This document shows, one piece after another, positions 1 to 11,500 of a stretch of 64,000 nucleotides of DNA. How positions within the stretch are numbered: position 1 is the first letter of the stretch; each line of letters starts with the position of its first letter. The translations under genes were made by a program, and so were the position numbers. This DNA is from Apostichopus japonicus (Eukaryota; Echinodermata; Holothuroidea; Aspidochirotida; Stichopodidae), in assembly GCF_037975245.1 (NCBI RefSeq), contig NC_092564.1, positions 16,322,984 to 16,386,983 of the forward strand. The letters are read 5' to 3'. The notes under the pieces are model-generated. The model saw only the letters and a list, made by a program, of their open reading frames with translations. It did not search any database and was not told the DNA's origin.

Positions 1-453
1 TGATTTGACCTCCAACAACTTGCAGCTGTTTTTTGTATAATTTACAATCTTGTTTAAAAAATCTCTTTTCATCTGTAACAGAATATGTAAAACCTGTCAC
101 ATCTTCTTTGGCTTTGTTGTGGAATGTAAATGTATCTAATACAATGTAAAACCTGTCACATCTTCGGGTTACTTTGGTTTCTGTTATGATGAGTTATGTG
201 TCTAGGCCTTTCCAACTGCTTGTTCTCTGACGGGCTTAGAATAAATAAAAAGTAAACGAATGATGGAAAACTGGGAAATTGTTAACAATTTTAAACAGAG
301 CAAGGAACTTTTTTTTCTAGAACAGGATTGGAATGAGTGACCTCATGATCACATGTGAGTACTATGAGCCCTTTTTTGGAAGGGGGGGGGTGTTGTCAAT
401 CTGGCAACCCCAGCCAAAAAAAATTAGTATATAGGGATTTCTACCAACGAAAA

Positions 454-507
454 GCTGGATAGCTTAGTTGGTAAAGCATAGGACTTGCTGTAATTGGTCC
501 ATTGAAG
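454..507 (+). repeat. tRNA-like fragment (probable SINE head)
   Basis: The stretch TAGCTTAGTTGGTAAAGC at about 460-477 has the form of a tRNA D-arm and Pol III A box. No proper T-arm or acceptor pairing follows, so this looks like a decayed SINE or tRNA relic and not a functional tRNA gene. Confidence 0.35.
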
Positions 508-749
508 CAACATAATAGGTGTATAAAAAAGTATGCTAACGAGGTCCTCATGATAGAATACAGTAAGGAAAACAAACAATAACTACATTCTCCTTAAGCC
601 AGCTTCACAAAGACAAAATAATTTACAATGATCATTTTTTTATTACAGAATTCTTAACAGAGTACTGTACAAAGCACTGAATACTCACAACATCAAAAAT
701 TATTGCAGTTCCATTGTCTGACCACAATTATTTGTCATTGGGTTGATTT

Positions 750-750
<1 letters not shown>

Positions 751-783
<33 letters not shown>
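751..783. repeat. (TA)n microsatellite
   Basis: An uninterrupted alternating AT run of about 33 bp. Confidence 0.95.
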
Positions 784-789
<6 letters not shown>

Positions 790-2564
790 GCATACAACTA
801 AAGATAACATGTTACACAATTAATGTGTCCTTTTCTCCAAACACTTCCATTGCCAAGTTTTAAATAGTTCATTTGAAATGGGGGGAAATGGCAGAAGGAA
901 GAGGGGAGGGTCACTTCACTCTGTTTAACCCCCTGCCCCACCGCCTCCTTCCCCCCCCCCAAAAAAGAGGAAAATCATGCCTTGGAATTCTGTGAAACTC
1001 TTGACATGCCTGCAATGGTTTATGATATCAAATTGAACTTTCGATCCAAATAGGGAAACTGGCACTTATAACTGAAGATAAAATGTACATATCTGTATAG
1101 AGACTGTGTCAAGTTCAAATAAATATTGTTCTGCAAGGTTAATATAATAAACATGAAAATGAGGAATAGATGATATATAATCACACAAAAAAATGTACAT
1201 AAAAACGATACAAAATGAGCACTTGAAATAAAGGGACAAAATACATCAAGTGCTTATGAGATGCGTTTCGTTGTTGATATTGCATCCCCTCAAGAGTAAT
1301 GTACTACTATCACAAAGCACACTAACATCCTGCACAGCAGAAAAATAGCTTCGGACACTCCATCCCTAGCTATCTGCTTCTGCAAGACACACTAGTGGTG
1401 TTGATATAATTTGGGATCAAAGCACTGACTGGTTTTCAAGGAATCCTGTTTAATCCAAAAAATCAACAGTTTTCACTATTGCTTATCAGCACGACAGCCG
1501 ACGGATCTCCGACATATTATTATGATGAATCATCTGAATAATGTTTGTAAAATCACCACTTGACAGTTTCCAGTACAGTATAAATCAACAATTTGTAATG
1601 ACAAAGCTATGGACAACTGGCTTATCTTTCTACTTTTCAACAAAAATTAAAACGCAAGTATCCCCTAAAGCCTATCTTCTCTGTGAAACCTGGTTTTTGG
1701 AATTTCTACTTTTCTGGTTGTTAACTAAGCTTGATACCTTTCTGGTTATAAATAATTTCTCTGTGAAAACTAACATGTACCATGACATATACAAATTAGG
1801 GATATGATCTGCTTTTTCCACCTGTTTGTTTGCTACAATTCATATAATTGTGATCAATAAAATGACATCAGGAAAAAAAAGTCAGATATTATTGAACTAT
1901 TCTACAATTCTCTTTTGGTTCTTCTACTTAATGAAAACTTCCACATCACACCATTTTCTCTTTCCTATCAAGCAACTAAAAATTTATTAAAATTAAACAC
2001 TGTTAATCAGTTATGATTTTCTTGAACCTGTGCAGATCCACCCTCCCCCCTCTCCCCCCCCCCCACCACGACATACCTACTAGAGTGATTTTCTGGCTGA
2101 AATTGTAAACAACACAACCTACTTTAACCGGACTGGAAAAGAGAAAAACTTTAACAGTCACTAGAATCAAGAAAGTCTTCCTGTAACACTGAAAAGCAAT
2201 AACACTTAAAAGGCTGTAGAAATATCAGAAATGCAAAACAGTATATAAACAACGCTCTTCATCATTGTTGACCCTGGTTACCTTGGGGCGGGCAAAGTTG
2301 CACCATGGAATGAAAATCAGTTGCACAAGAGAGGGACTCCACAAACCAGACTCTAAAATCCTCCACAAATAATACAAATTTTACGAATGAATATAAACGC
2401 AACTCCTAACGCATTATTTGTTATACAAATAACCAATGATGTATTACTACTCTACTATCCTACTTACTACTCCAGTCTCCATACTGTATTCTTATAAAGC
2501 ACTTAACATGACAAACAGCAGCAGAAGAGTTTCCAGGGTGGAGAGGAGGACAAGAGGTGGCTGG

Positions 2565-3116
2565 CAGTGGCGTAGCCAGAGGGGGGCCAGGGGGGGCAAT
2601 GCCCCCAAATTGCTTCGTGCTACAGTCTTGCCCCCCCCCCCAATTGAAATCCAGTGATGTATTCAAAATACTTCTTTTTTACATTTTTTTGAGATCTAAT
2701 CACAAGTATTCATACCTCAGGGCTAATGTTCATACTTCATTTAAGGTCAGAACTTGGTAATCAGACCGAGATATTACACATTTTGGGCCTTCATCATACC
2801 CACATACGGAGACCGTTGATCAATATCGTCCTACAGAATAAGCGCCAATAATTTGGTCGGTTGTATAACCATTACAAACTAGCGCTAGAAACCCATGTGC
2901 ATTTTCAGTGACCAATAATGCCACTCGTTGAGAATTTTCACTGCACGTATAGGCCTAGTGAAACATGTTCCACTGAACCATTGGATGTGTATTTGTGCAG
3001 ACAAGGTGCCCATTAATACATATATTTCTTGGTAATTCCTACTATCAACCATCACGGGGTTGCCCCCTTAAGAAAAATCTTGCCCCCCTAACAATAGAAT
3101 GCTGGCTACGCCACTG
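2565..3116. mobile_element. hAT-like non-autonomous DNA transposon (MITE)
   Basis: The element starts CAGTGGCGTAGCCAG and ends with the inverse, CTGGCTACGCCACTG. It is bounded by an imperfect 8-bp duplication, gtggctgg at 2557-2564 and gtgggtgg at 3117-3124 (7 of 8 match). Terminal CAGTGGCGTAGC and 8-bp duplications are typical of hAT-superfamily MITEs. No transposase frame lies inside. C-rich and G-rich runs sit just inside both ends, a common feature of this group. Confidence 0.85.
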
Positions 3117-4612
3117 GTGGGTGGAGATCTAAGGATTGACTCAACCCACCCATTAAATATCAATGCAACAAAAGTTTTCAAAGAGTGATAAATTTTGAAC
3201 TTGTAAGGCTCACAGCTGGAGATGACTCCATTACAAGCAAAGTGATTGCATGGATAAGATATTTGTGCACTGAGTATAAATCACACATCTCTACCGAGAG
3301 ATTCCTACTTAACATGTAACATCTGCCCGTGAATACCAAAAACGATAGCAAAGTGACGACTGAAGCTTGCTGAGTTTCAAAACAGAGACGCCAAGACGGC
3401 CATTCTACAAAACACTTGAATACTAACTGGATGCTGAAACCAATTTGAAGATCTGTTAACTTCCAATTAAAAATTCACTAGTCAAGGCAATAACTCGGTC
3501 TACTCTATGATCGAGTAGAAAAACAAATAAGTGGTGTACATTGCAACAAAAGGGATATTGTCAACTGTGATTGAATCCTCTCAGGTCTCACCCAACATGT
3601 TCATGACATAAACCATCCTGTTTCTGCATTTTCTACATCTCAGCTACGGTAAGTTAACCAAGGACAAAGGATGGCGATCACTGATTAGTCCTCCATTCGT
3701 ATGATTGAAATTTAAAATGACCATCGACTACTGACGTGGAACCTCCTTGGATGTGTCTTCTATCGATGATTATGAGTCTACACAAAATGCTGCAGACACC
3801 TCATCCTAATCCTACAGTACAACCGATAAACTCTCTGGACACAATTGCACCAATGCTTAAATTTCTAAGGTAGACAGGCCTTACTTAATATTTGATCTCA
3901 ATTGGCATGGCTTGGCTGAGGCCAGCGTCTGGTAAAATTCAACTCTTTATGGCTGAGATTCCTTCAGTAGAATGGAAGAATTCTTATATTTACATACTTA
4001 TTTTTGTTGTCTTTTCATCACACTAGCACACTTGGTTGATCTCCACAGGTGGGAATTTGTTAACAGTCCAATCATGGGTGAAAATTTGCTTGCAATGTTA
4101 CTTGTTTACTCTAAGAAGTAAATATATCAATAAACAACAAGTGCTTAGACCCAAAGGATAAGACTTGCAGCTGCTGTTACAACTTTGAAAGAAAATACTT
4201 AAATGTGCAAAACAGAAACAAATAACTGGTCATTTAAGTAGATTAACTTTTTGCACCTCCCGTCTTATTGTGACCTTGAATTTCCCTTCCCCCCCCCAAA
4301 AAAAAGACTTGAAAATAATGTGATTTTTCCACCAAATGAGGAGATAGGCATCTGTACAGACTTGAGCTGGGAATTCAAAGACAAGTGTGTCATGTGAAGA
4401 GGCTCCCTCAGCTAGTTTACCACACTATGGGGAATTTTAACTATGTACTGATATGAAATGGTTTTTTTTAAAAGATAGCAATACTACCATATGTACCCTG
4501 TCTTTACACAGCTTAGGCTAACAGGCTACATCCTTACAAACCATTGTGAGCTTTGACAACACCTAAAAGTCTATTGATTTCATGGAAAGTTTTCAATTGC
4601 ACCATTTTCTCT

Positions 4613-4658
4613 GGGGAGGAGGAGGAAGAGAAGGAGGAGGAGGAGGGGGGGGGGGGGG
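4613..4658 (+). repeat. Purine tract, GGA repeats running into poly-G
   Basis: Low-complexity GGA/GAGGA repeats end in a run of about 14 G. Any reading frame across it (Glu/Gly-rich) is an artefact of composition. Confidence 0.9.
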
Positions 4659-4882
4659 AAAGAAGCTGCTATGCCATCAAGGGGAGGGATGGCTCCTCCT
4701 CTTTAAGAAAGTTTTGTAAAATGGAGGGTGCCTAGATACATGGTAAATTATTTTGCAACTTTTTGAAACAATGTTGAGGAATTTTCAACTGTTTGGATTG
4801 TGCTGTACATATTTGTTATAGATTGGTGTGCTGTACACTAGGAAGTTTTGTAATATTCTGCCTACCAGTACAAATGCTTCCT

Positions 4883-4888
4883 TTTATT
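4883..4888 (-). terminator. Candidate poly(A) signal of the LMBR1-like gene
   Basis: TTTATT on the plus strand reads AATAAA on the gene strand, about 440 nt past the stop codon. It is the first canonical hexamer I noticed there. Other AT-rich sites further on could serve instead. Confidence 0.35.
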
Positions 4889-5327
4889 TAATTTTACAAC
4901 ATAAAATATGCAATCCACCACCATTAGCTGCTTTAGGAAATCAACTTGATTGACACATACCAAAGGAAACTTAATTCCAAAGTTAAACGCTCAATGTGGC
5001 CACAGACACAGACAAGCACGGGATGTATAGAATTTAACACAACTACTGAGTTTTACAATGAGTCGAAGCAACTAGTTCATATTACGACTATTGCGTTTTC
5101 CTTTTTAAGTGATCCAAGCTTTATAAGGTACACCCTTACCACACAGTCTTTTCACTGCAAATGATTGGCATCACAATAATGTGGTCTTTTGATCAACAAT
5201 CAAACTGGAAAAAATTGTGACAACAAAATATAGCCAAATATAAAAAACATGCATAACTAGTTGGCATCTTATCACCGCTGCCTCTGTTAATGCCCTTCAG
5301 TTCACCGGAGACACAGAGAAACCTGCG

Positions 5328-5599
5328 CTAACCTACATTTTGCACCGTTTTCACGGTTACTCCATTAGGTGGGCGGGTCTGCTCCAAGTGAGCTCTCAGC
5401 CTCGTCTTGGAAGTGCGTACCGTCTCCACGTAGACTCGGACGCGTTGAAGGATGGTGTCTCTCACCGTCGAGGTGAACTTGTTCAGAATGCAGTAATAGG
5501 TCGCCACACCGAACAAAAAATTGTACGATATCACCAAATATACGTTATGCAACGAATCAAAACGCCCAAATTCTCCAAGGAGGTCAAAATTTGTAATGC
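5328..5599 (-). CDS. LMBR1: LMBR1-like coding exon 11 with stop codon
   Basis: Encodes residues 416-505 and TAG. GITNFDLLGEFGRFDSLHN and KFTSTVRDTIL match the family. The tail beyond about residue 470 is basic and not conserved. Acceptor CTTTAG. Confidence 0.95.
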
Positions 5600-8500
5600 C
5601 TAAAGAGGGAGTGAGAAAAAAAAAGTTAAAAAACAAAATTATGACCTTTTCGTGGCAACAAAAGTGGACAGAAATAAATCAAATCACAGGGCTTTTAGAA
5701 TTCTTTTCATAGAGGGCTCCTCCACCATTTGAATTATTCACTTGATCTATTAAACAGAGTGGAATTTAGCTGGAGCATCCGTGGACTAATGTACATTCAA
5801 CTGTGCAGCATAACATCACTTTGACTCTAAGAAAGATAACCTTTCTTTCATATATAGAAGAGCTAACTATGCACTTTCAGAAAAACTGGAATTTCATATT
5901 TAATTACTCAGCGGTATTACTCAGAGTAAGATTGCAAATATTCCCGTACGACACCCCACACGCTTTGTTTCACCCAAGGAATGTTTACCTGAGAAATATT
6001 TAACTAGGGAATGTTAATTAGCATGTAATATTACCCATTTCATATGATCGTTACCATTTCCCCCCTATAAACTGCGTATCTCGTGCGTTAGGCAAACAGG
6101 ACGATCTTGTAACATTTCGATACATTTTCCATATTATTTGAAATGAAACTGGACTGGTCAAACTAAATGAAACGCATTGCCATGTTACTTCAGTATGGCA
6201 TAGTTTTCATAGCTCTTTGTTAAACATTAAGCATTCTTTCAATCCTATGAAAACTTACCCAAGGTTCGAGAGAGCACAGGCAGTGCTGAGCTCATGATAA
6301 GCAGGACGAGGGAGTTCATGATAATTTTGGTCATGGGTGTGTCGTGAGGAACTGGTATCAGAGCACGGAAAAAGGGAGCACCATAGAAGCCTACCACTGA
6401 AGCGATGAGGAGGTAGCTGGTTCGGAGCATTGGTCAAGGTACAATTACCATATCAATTTGTACCTGTGTGAAATCATTTCTTTTTTACTGAAAACATTTT
6501 CTTTCTTTCTCCATTTTCATATTCAATCTTGATCATATACATTCTGTGGTATTCTTTTGATAACAGCAAAGGCAACAGCATGAGTTTTAAGTATCAAGTC
6601 AATTTATTTTACGACCATGTGAAGTCAAAGCCAGTGATTTCCTGAAGTTGTGACTACAGCTACAACAGCGAAAAATGCTGGGAAGCTGGAATCCATTTGA
6701 AAAAAATGTTACAAGCAAAATAAATCTGTTTGGTCAAATCAGGTTATTCATTGCTAAAGACTCAACTTTTCTAAAGCCATACATACAAACACAGAAAGCC
6801 TTACCAAATTCTAACAACCATTCAGTTCTGTGTATAACAAGGACACCAAGAAAGTCACTAAACTGAAATTGGAAAAGAGCAAAGAAATTTATGGCTAGAA
6901 CGGGAGTCGAACCAGAGACCTCTGGGGCGACTGGTTTAGCTAGAACGGGAGTCGAACCAGAGACCTCTGGGGCGACTGGTTTAGCTAGAACGGGAGTCGA
7001 ACCAGAGACCTCTGGGGTGACTGGTCTGGCTAGAATTGGAGTCGAAACAGTGACCTCTGGGGCGACTGGTTTAGCTAGAATGGGAGTCGAACCAGAGACC
7101 TCTGGGGCGACTGGTTAAGCAAGAACGGGAGTCGAACCAGAAACCTCTGGGGCAACTGGTTTAGCTGGAACAGGAGTCAAAACAGAGACCTCTGGGGCGA
7201 CTGGTTTAGATAGAACGGGAGTCGAACCAGAGACCTCTGGAGCGACGGGTTTAGCTAGAACGGGAGACTAACAGGAGAAGTTATCGAGAGCATCACATTA
7301 CATACTGGAGTAGTCAAAGATAAATGCAACCAAGGCTTATTTTAAGTGGTTGGCGAGCCCCTAGTTGATAGATGCATAGGCAAACTTTGCCGGTACCCAT
7401 GGCTGTTCATTTCCATAACGGCTTGGTGCAGCTATTTGAGACGAACCGATGTTAAGGATATCTTCCAATCATTTAGGACGCCTGCAAATAACCTAATGAC
7501 GCTAAAGGGTATGTGAAAGGTCACTTGAAGATAATGACATCATATCACTTAAGAAACAAATTTTGAGACTGCAAAAGGATACAGAATTAGTGTGACTTCA
7601 ACAATAGCTCCAAATGGTCCAAACATTGAGAGAGAAACTTTACCCACTCCTGCTTCCTACAGAGAGAAAAGAAGAGAAAGAAATATTGTCAACATGAAAG
7701 AAATGGGTGCCGACAGAGAGTGTTTACAAAAAAAAAAAAATGCTCTAACTAGGTAAAGAGATATTATGACATCAAAATTGTCAGGGAGAACTTAACCACT
7801 AAGTTCACAACTTAGACAAAATCTACAGTGACTTTCATACTTGACTGTATGCATGAACCTTGAATACCATTAAATCTTGTACGATTTTTGGTTTCATTAG
7901 AAAAGAAAGGATGCAATTAACTTAAGGTTGTAATCAACAATGATTTGAATGCAGCTGTAAAGCAATCCCAAGATAGTTGGCAAAATCTTCATTAAAATTC
8001 ATAGTTTCTAGCTTTTTTTACTCATACGGTAAAACACATTTGCATCCAACTTTTGTTTAGAATTTCAATTGCTCATAAATTTGCTTAAATGTTTTAATTT
8101 AATAGCAATCCTGATATGGATACGCGCAGACATTATGGAAATGTCCGAAACACCGCTGTCATATTTCTTACCTTTATACTGACAGGTAAAGCCTTGATGC
8201 CGAATAAAAGTCGAAAAACGTTAAGACCGACGAAGAAGAGAAATAAGACTGCGAGAGCAAGCAGTAGCATCCACAGCAGCGGGTAGAAGAGGTTCCTCTG
8301 CCACGAAGATGCATTTAGTTTGCGCTCGTATTTCTTCAGGTCTTTCTGGGTCTCTTCAAGTTCTTCCATGAGATGAGATTTTTGGCCGTTAATTGGTCTA
8401 TCTTGGTTGTCTAAACCTGTCGAGATGAATCATGATTGCGTTAATCGGGGAATTCTTGAATCAGATGGATAAATTGATCCAGTGCGTGGGTATACAGTAG

Positions 8501-11500
8501 AAATTCCAATGTTTAAGATTTTTAAGAATCCAATATCTGAAGGTTTCCTTCTTGGGATATCATGATTTTCACATCATATTGTGTTAAATTGACGTGACCG
8601 TTGAACTCCACTGAAGACAACAGTTGAGTGTCCACTAGGAGAGATCCTTATACAGAGTATGAAATACATACAATCCTTCTTTCTTGAGATATTTTGTTTA
8701 CTAAGTGTGTAGAATTTCACCTCTGTTGAGTACTACGGATTAAGTGGGGGCAGTGTTAAAACAATATTGTTCCTAGGATTTTAAAGCTAAAAAAAGTTTT
8801 CATCCATTCGAAATGCTTGCGTCCCTGCAGTCTACTTTGGAAACATGCATTTTAAAATTACTCCAGAGGAACACACAATACTTAGTTATAATGAACAATA
8901 ACATTGTTGTTAACTCTGTACCCAATCATCACAACCTGCGGTTGATCCTTACGTTTTATTTGTTTTGAAATGATTGGAAGAAAGTTTTGTTCTTTTGAGA
9001 AGAAGTGGTGGTTGTTTTGAAAAGAAAGAATTATGTATTTTTCTCAAGAATATCATGTTTTTAATGTTTTGCACAGGCCTAGTTGTGAGTGTGTATACTT
9101 GGGGTTTGTTTCTCAAGGGCAAGAAAGTTGCGTCTGTCAAACGCAAGCAGTGAGAAGACTTTGCATCCTTGGCTAAAATCCTTGCATCCGAGGACATAGA
9201 ATCCTGCACACTGGATCATTGGGGAAAGTGTGATAATGGACAGGGGTGGGGGAGGGGGGTAGAAGGATAGAAAGGGGGAGGAGTAACAGAGGTACACACT
9301 ATTGGATTAATAAACAAGAGGGGCATGGGTAATTGAAGAACAATCTACAATGATTAATAACTATGGATAAGGTGCTAATTGAACATTAAAGGTGAATGAA
9401 TCCTTGATTTGGTAAAAAGCATTCCATCCGGGAGAATAGTGTGAAGGGGTAAGGGGACACGTGGAAGGAGACCACAGTTAGACTAGATCCACTACCTCTT
9501 ATTTTTCTTTTCAGCACTTCTTCTTCCATCTGCGTTCTCTCGTACTCTTCTCTGACGTTCTCCATGAACTGCGGTTTGACCACAAAGTTGCCGATAACGG
9601 TGAACATTCGAGTGAATCCCAGCGGTGTAGAAACTGTTGAGGGATGTATGAATTTGGAATGTTTATGAAAACAATATTTTTGGTTTACATAATAATTGAT
9701 GAAAGACTTTGTTTTGTAAAAAAATTGATATCAGCAAAGGTAATGCCACCTAAACATTGGGAAGGGGGAGGGGTTCCAGCCCTAACTGGGCAAAGGAAGA
9801 TGGATTTTTCATCTATGAGCAATCTGACAGTTTGATCCATCTGATCTACACATTGCTTCAAGACAAATTCAGAATGAATTAACACTCTTCATTCGATTGC
9901 CATTCAACATGTAGTCTATTAAAGCCTAAAATCATCCCACGTGCATATGTGACAGCTTAACATCGAAACAAAAACTGCCTTCCGAGCAAAATATTATCAG
10001 ATCACCAGATCTCCAAAATGAAACATTTCAAATTACAGAACAGAACAGAAGAAGGTGACTGACACATCACTTTATCTGGCAGCAAGCGGTCAGGTTTAAG
10101 TATTTCTTTCTTCCTTACTTTGTTCTCCTTATGTCTGTTGGGCACTTTGGGTGATCTGGGAAAACCAAGTTAATCCCTCAATGAGAACCTACTCTCACTC
10201 TTCTTCTTGCCAAGGGTATGATTGCGACATAATGGCAACAAACAGAAAAATGCATTTGTTCATAATGTCGCCACTGGCTATTTTCAGTCAAACTTTCTTC
10301 TTTACAAATATCACAGACGACACCGAAACAGCGTAACAATAGAACAGGTGAGACGATTAGAGTGATACAGCTGATGTCAGGTAAAGGTTGCTCGGCTTCT
10401 CCTCGTGGAGGAAAAATGATAAGCATTTCAATCAGTGACTCATTTCTCATTTCATGTTAGACATGTTCCTCGATCAAAATGGCAATTGAATGCCCCACTG
10501 AATTATCGAGCCTCCACTGCTGGATTAGAGTGGTACGTGTGTTATATTGAAAGGCTAGAGGGATAGAGGGTTTCTTCTTTGAGAAAAACTTGTCCACTTT
10601 CAATCTGATTCCTTTTTTCTTTTACCTTGAACAGCTCTACTTCTTTTTCTTTTCTTAAGCATTTTTATGAGACACACTCCATACAATGATTTCTTAGCTT
10701 CTAACCGTGGAGATAAATTTCAGTAAGCATTGTGTCACCCTTCCAAAACAGCAATTGGACATTTCAACTACTCGCCCCCCCCCCCTACCTTCCCTTGCCC
10801 ACCCCTGCCACCCCTCTTCTTCAACACGAAACAGGGTATTACTTTTTTCCTACTAGAGGATTCATTCTTCATTCAAAAGTTTGCTGCAATAGGCTGTTTC
10901 TCTCCTAATAGCTTCCTAATTCCATTTCTTTTATTTAAATGGGATAAAGAATTTCAATACACACCAATCTGAAGATCTTTGTTTAGTCAATCTGTTTTTT
11001 GTGCAACTCTACACTGTAGCCTTTTTTTAAATCTTTGCCAAAAAAATATTCCATTTTGGAGGAAAATCTTGATACAATACTTACTTAAAAGTATGAAGAC
11101 TCCAAGAATGGACATGCAAGAGTACAGCAATGGTAAAGAAGAAGACCAAACACCTACAGGGAAATTGAAAAAGAGAACAACATAAATTTCATCAACTTTC
11201 CTGTTCCTGTTTGGCTTGTTGGGCTGTGTACTAAAACAAACTAGTTTCCTTTCTTAGTGAGCTTCAAACTGCAACTTCTTTGAAAAATCTTGACGGAACA
11301 ACCCTTGGCAATTCTCATAACATGATCAATCGTTAGACGACCTCTAGCTTTCAAATACTTTGAAAGAGAAAAACAACACAACCAACCAGCTCCAGCTTTA
11401 AAAGTTATGCAATTAATTTGCTGCATCACCCTCTCTCTCACCTGCCTCTTCTGAATCTGTCAAGACATAAATAACTTTCTACAAATTAAATTACAGCAAA

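Larger units (their letters stand above)
1..4882. other. Flank downstream of the LMBR1-like gene, no coding sequence recognised
   Basis: No open frame here resembles a known protein and none is joined by plausible splice sites. The stretch holds a 22-bp word repeated at about 84 and 144, an AT microsatellite, a tRNA-like fragment, a hAT-type MITE, short C and G homopolymers and a GGA/G tract, all listed separately where useful. Part of it may be distal 3' UTR of the minus-strand LMBR1-like gene. That cannot be decided without transcript data. Confidence 0.6.

Noticed and set aside
6891-7118. Open frame with a 15-residue repeat (ARTGVEPETSGATGL)
   Set aside because: It follows from a 45-bp DNA repeat whose length is a multiple of 3. 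It stops in unit 5 and lies antisense in an intron of a clear gene.
6894-7277. CRISPR array
   Set aside because: Units are contiguous with no unique spacers, and the window is animal DNA. The same applies to the arrays at 38.6 and 52.8 kb.
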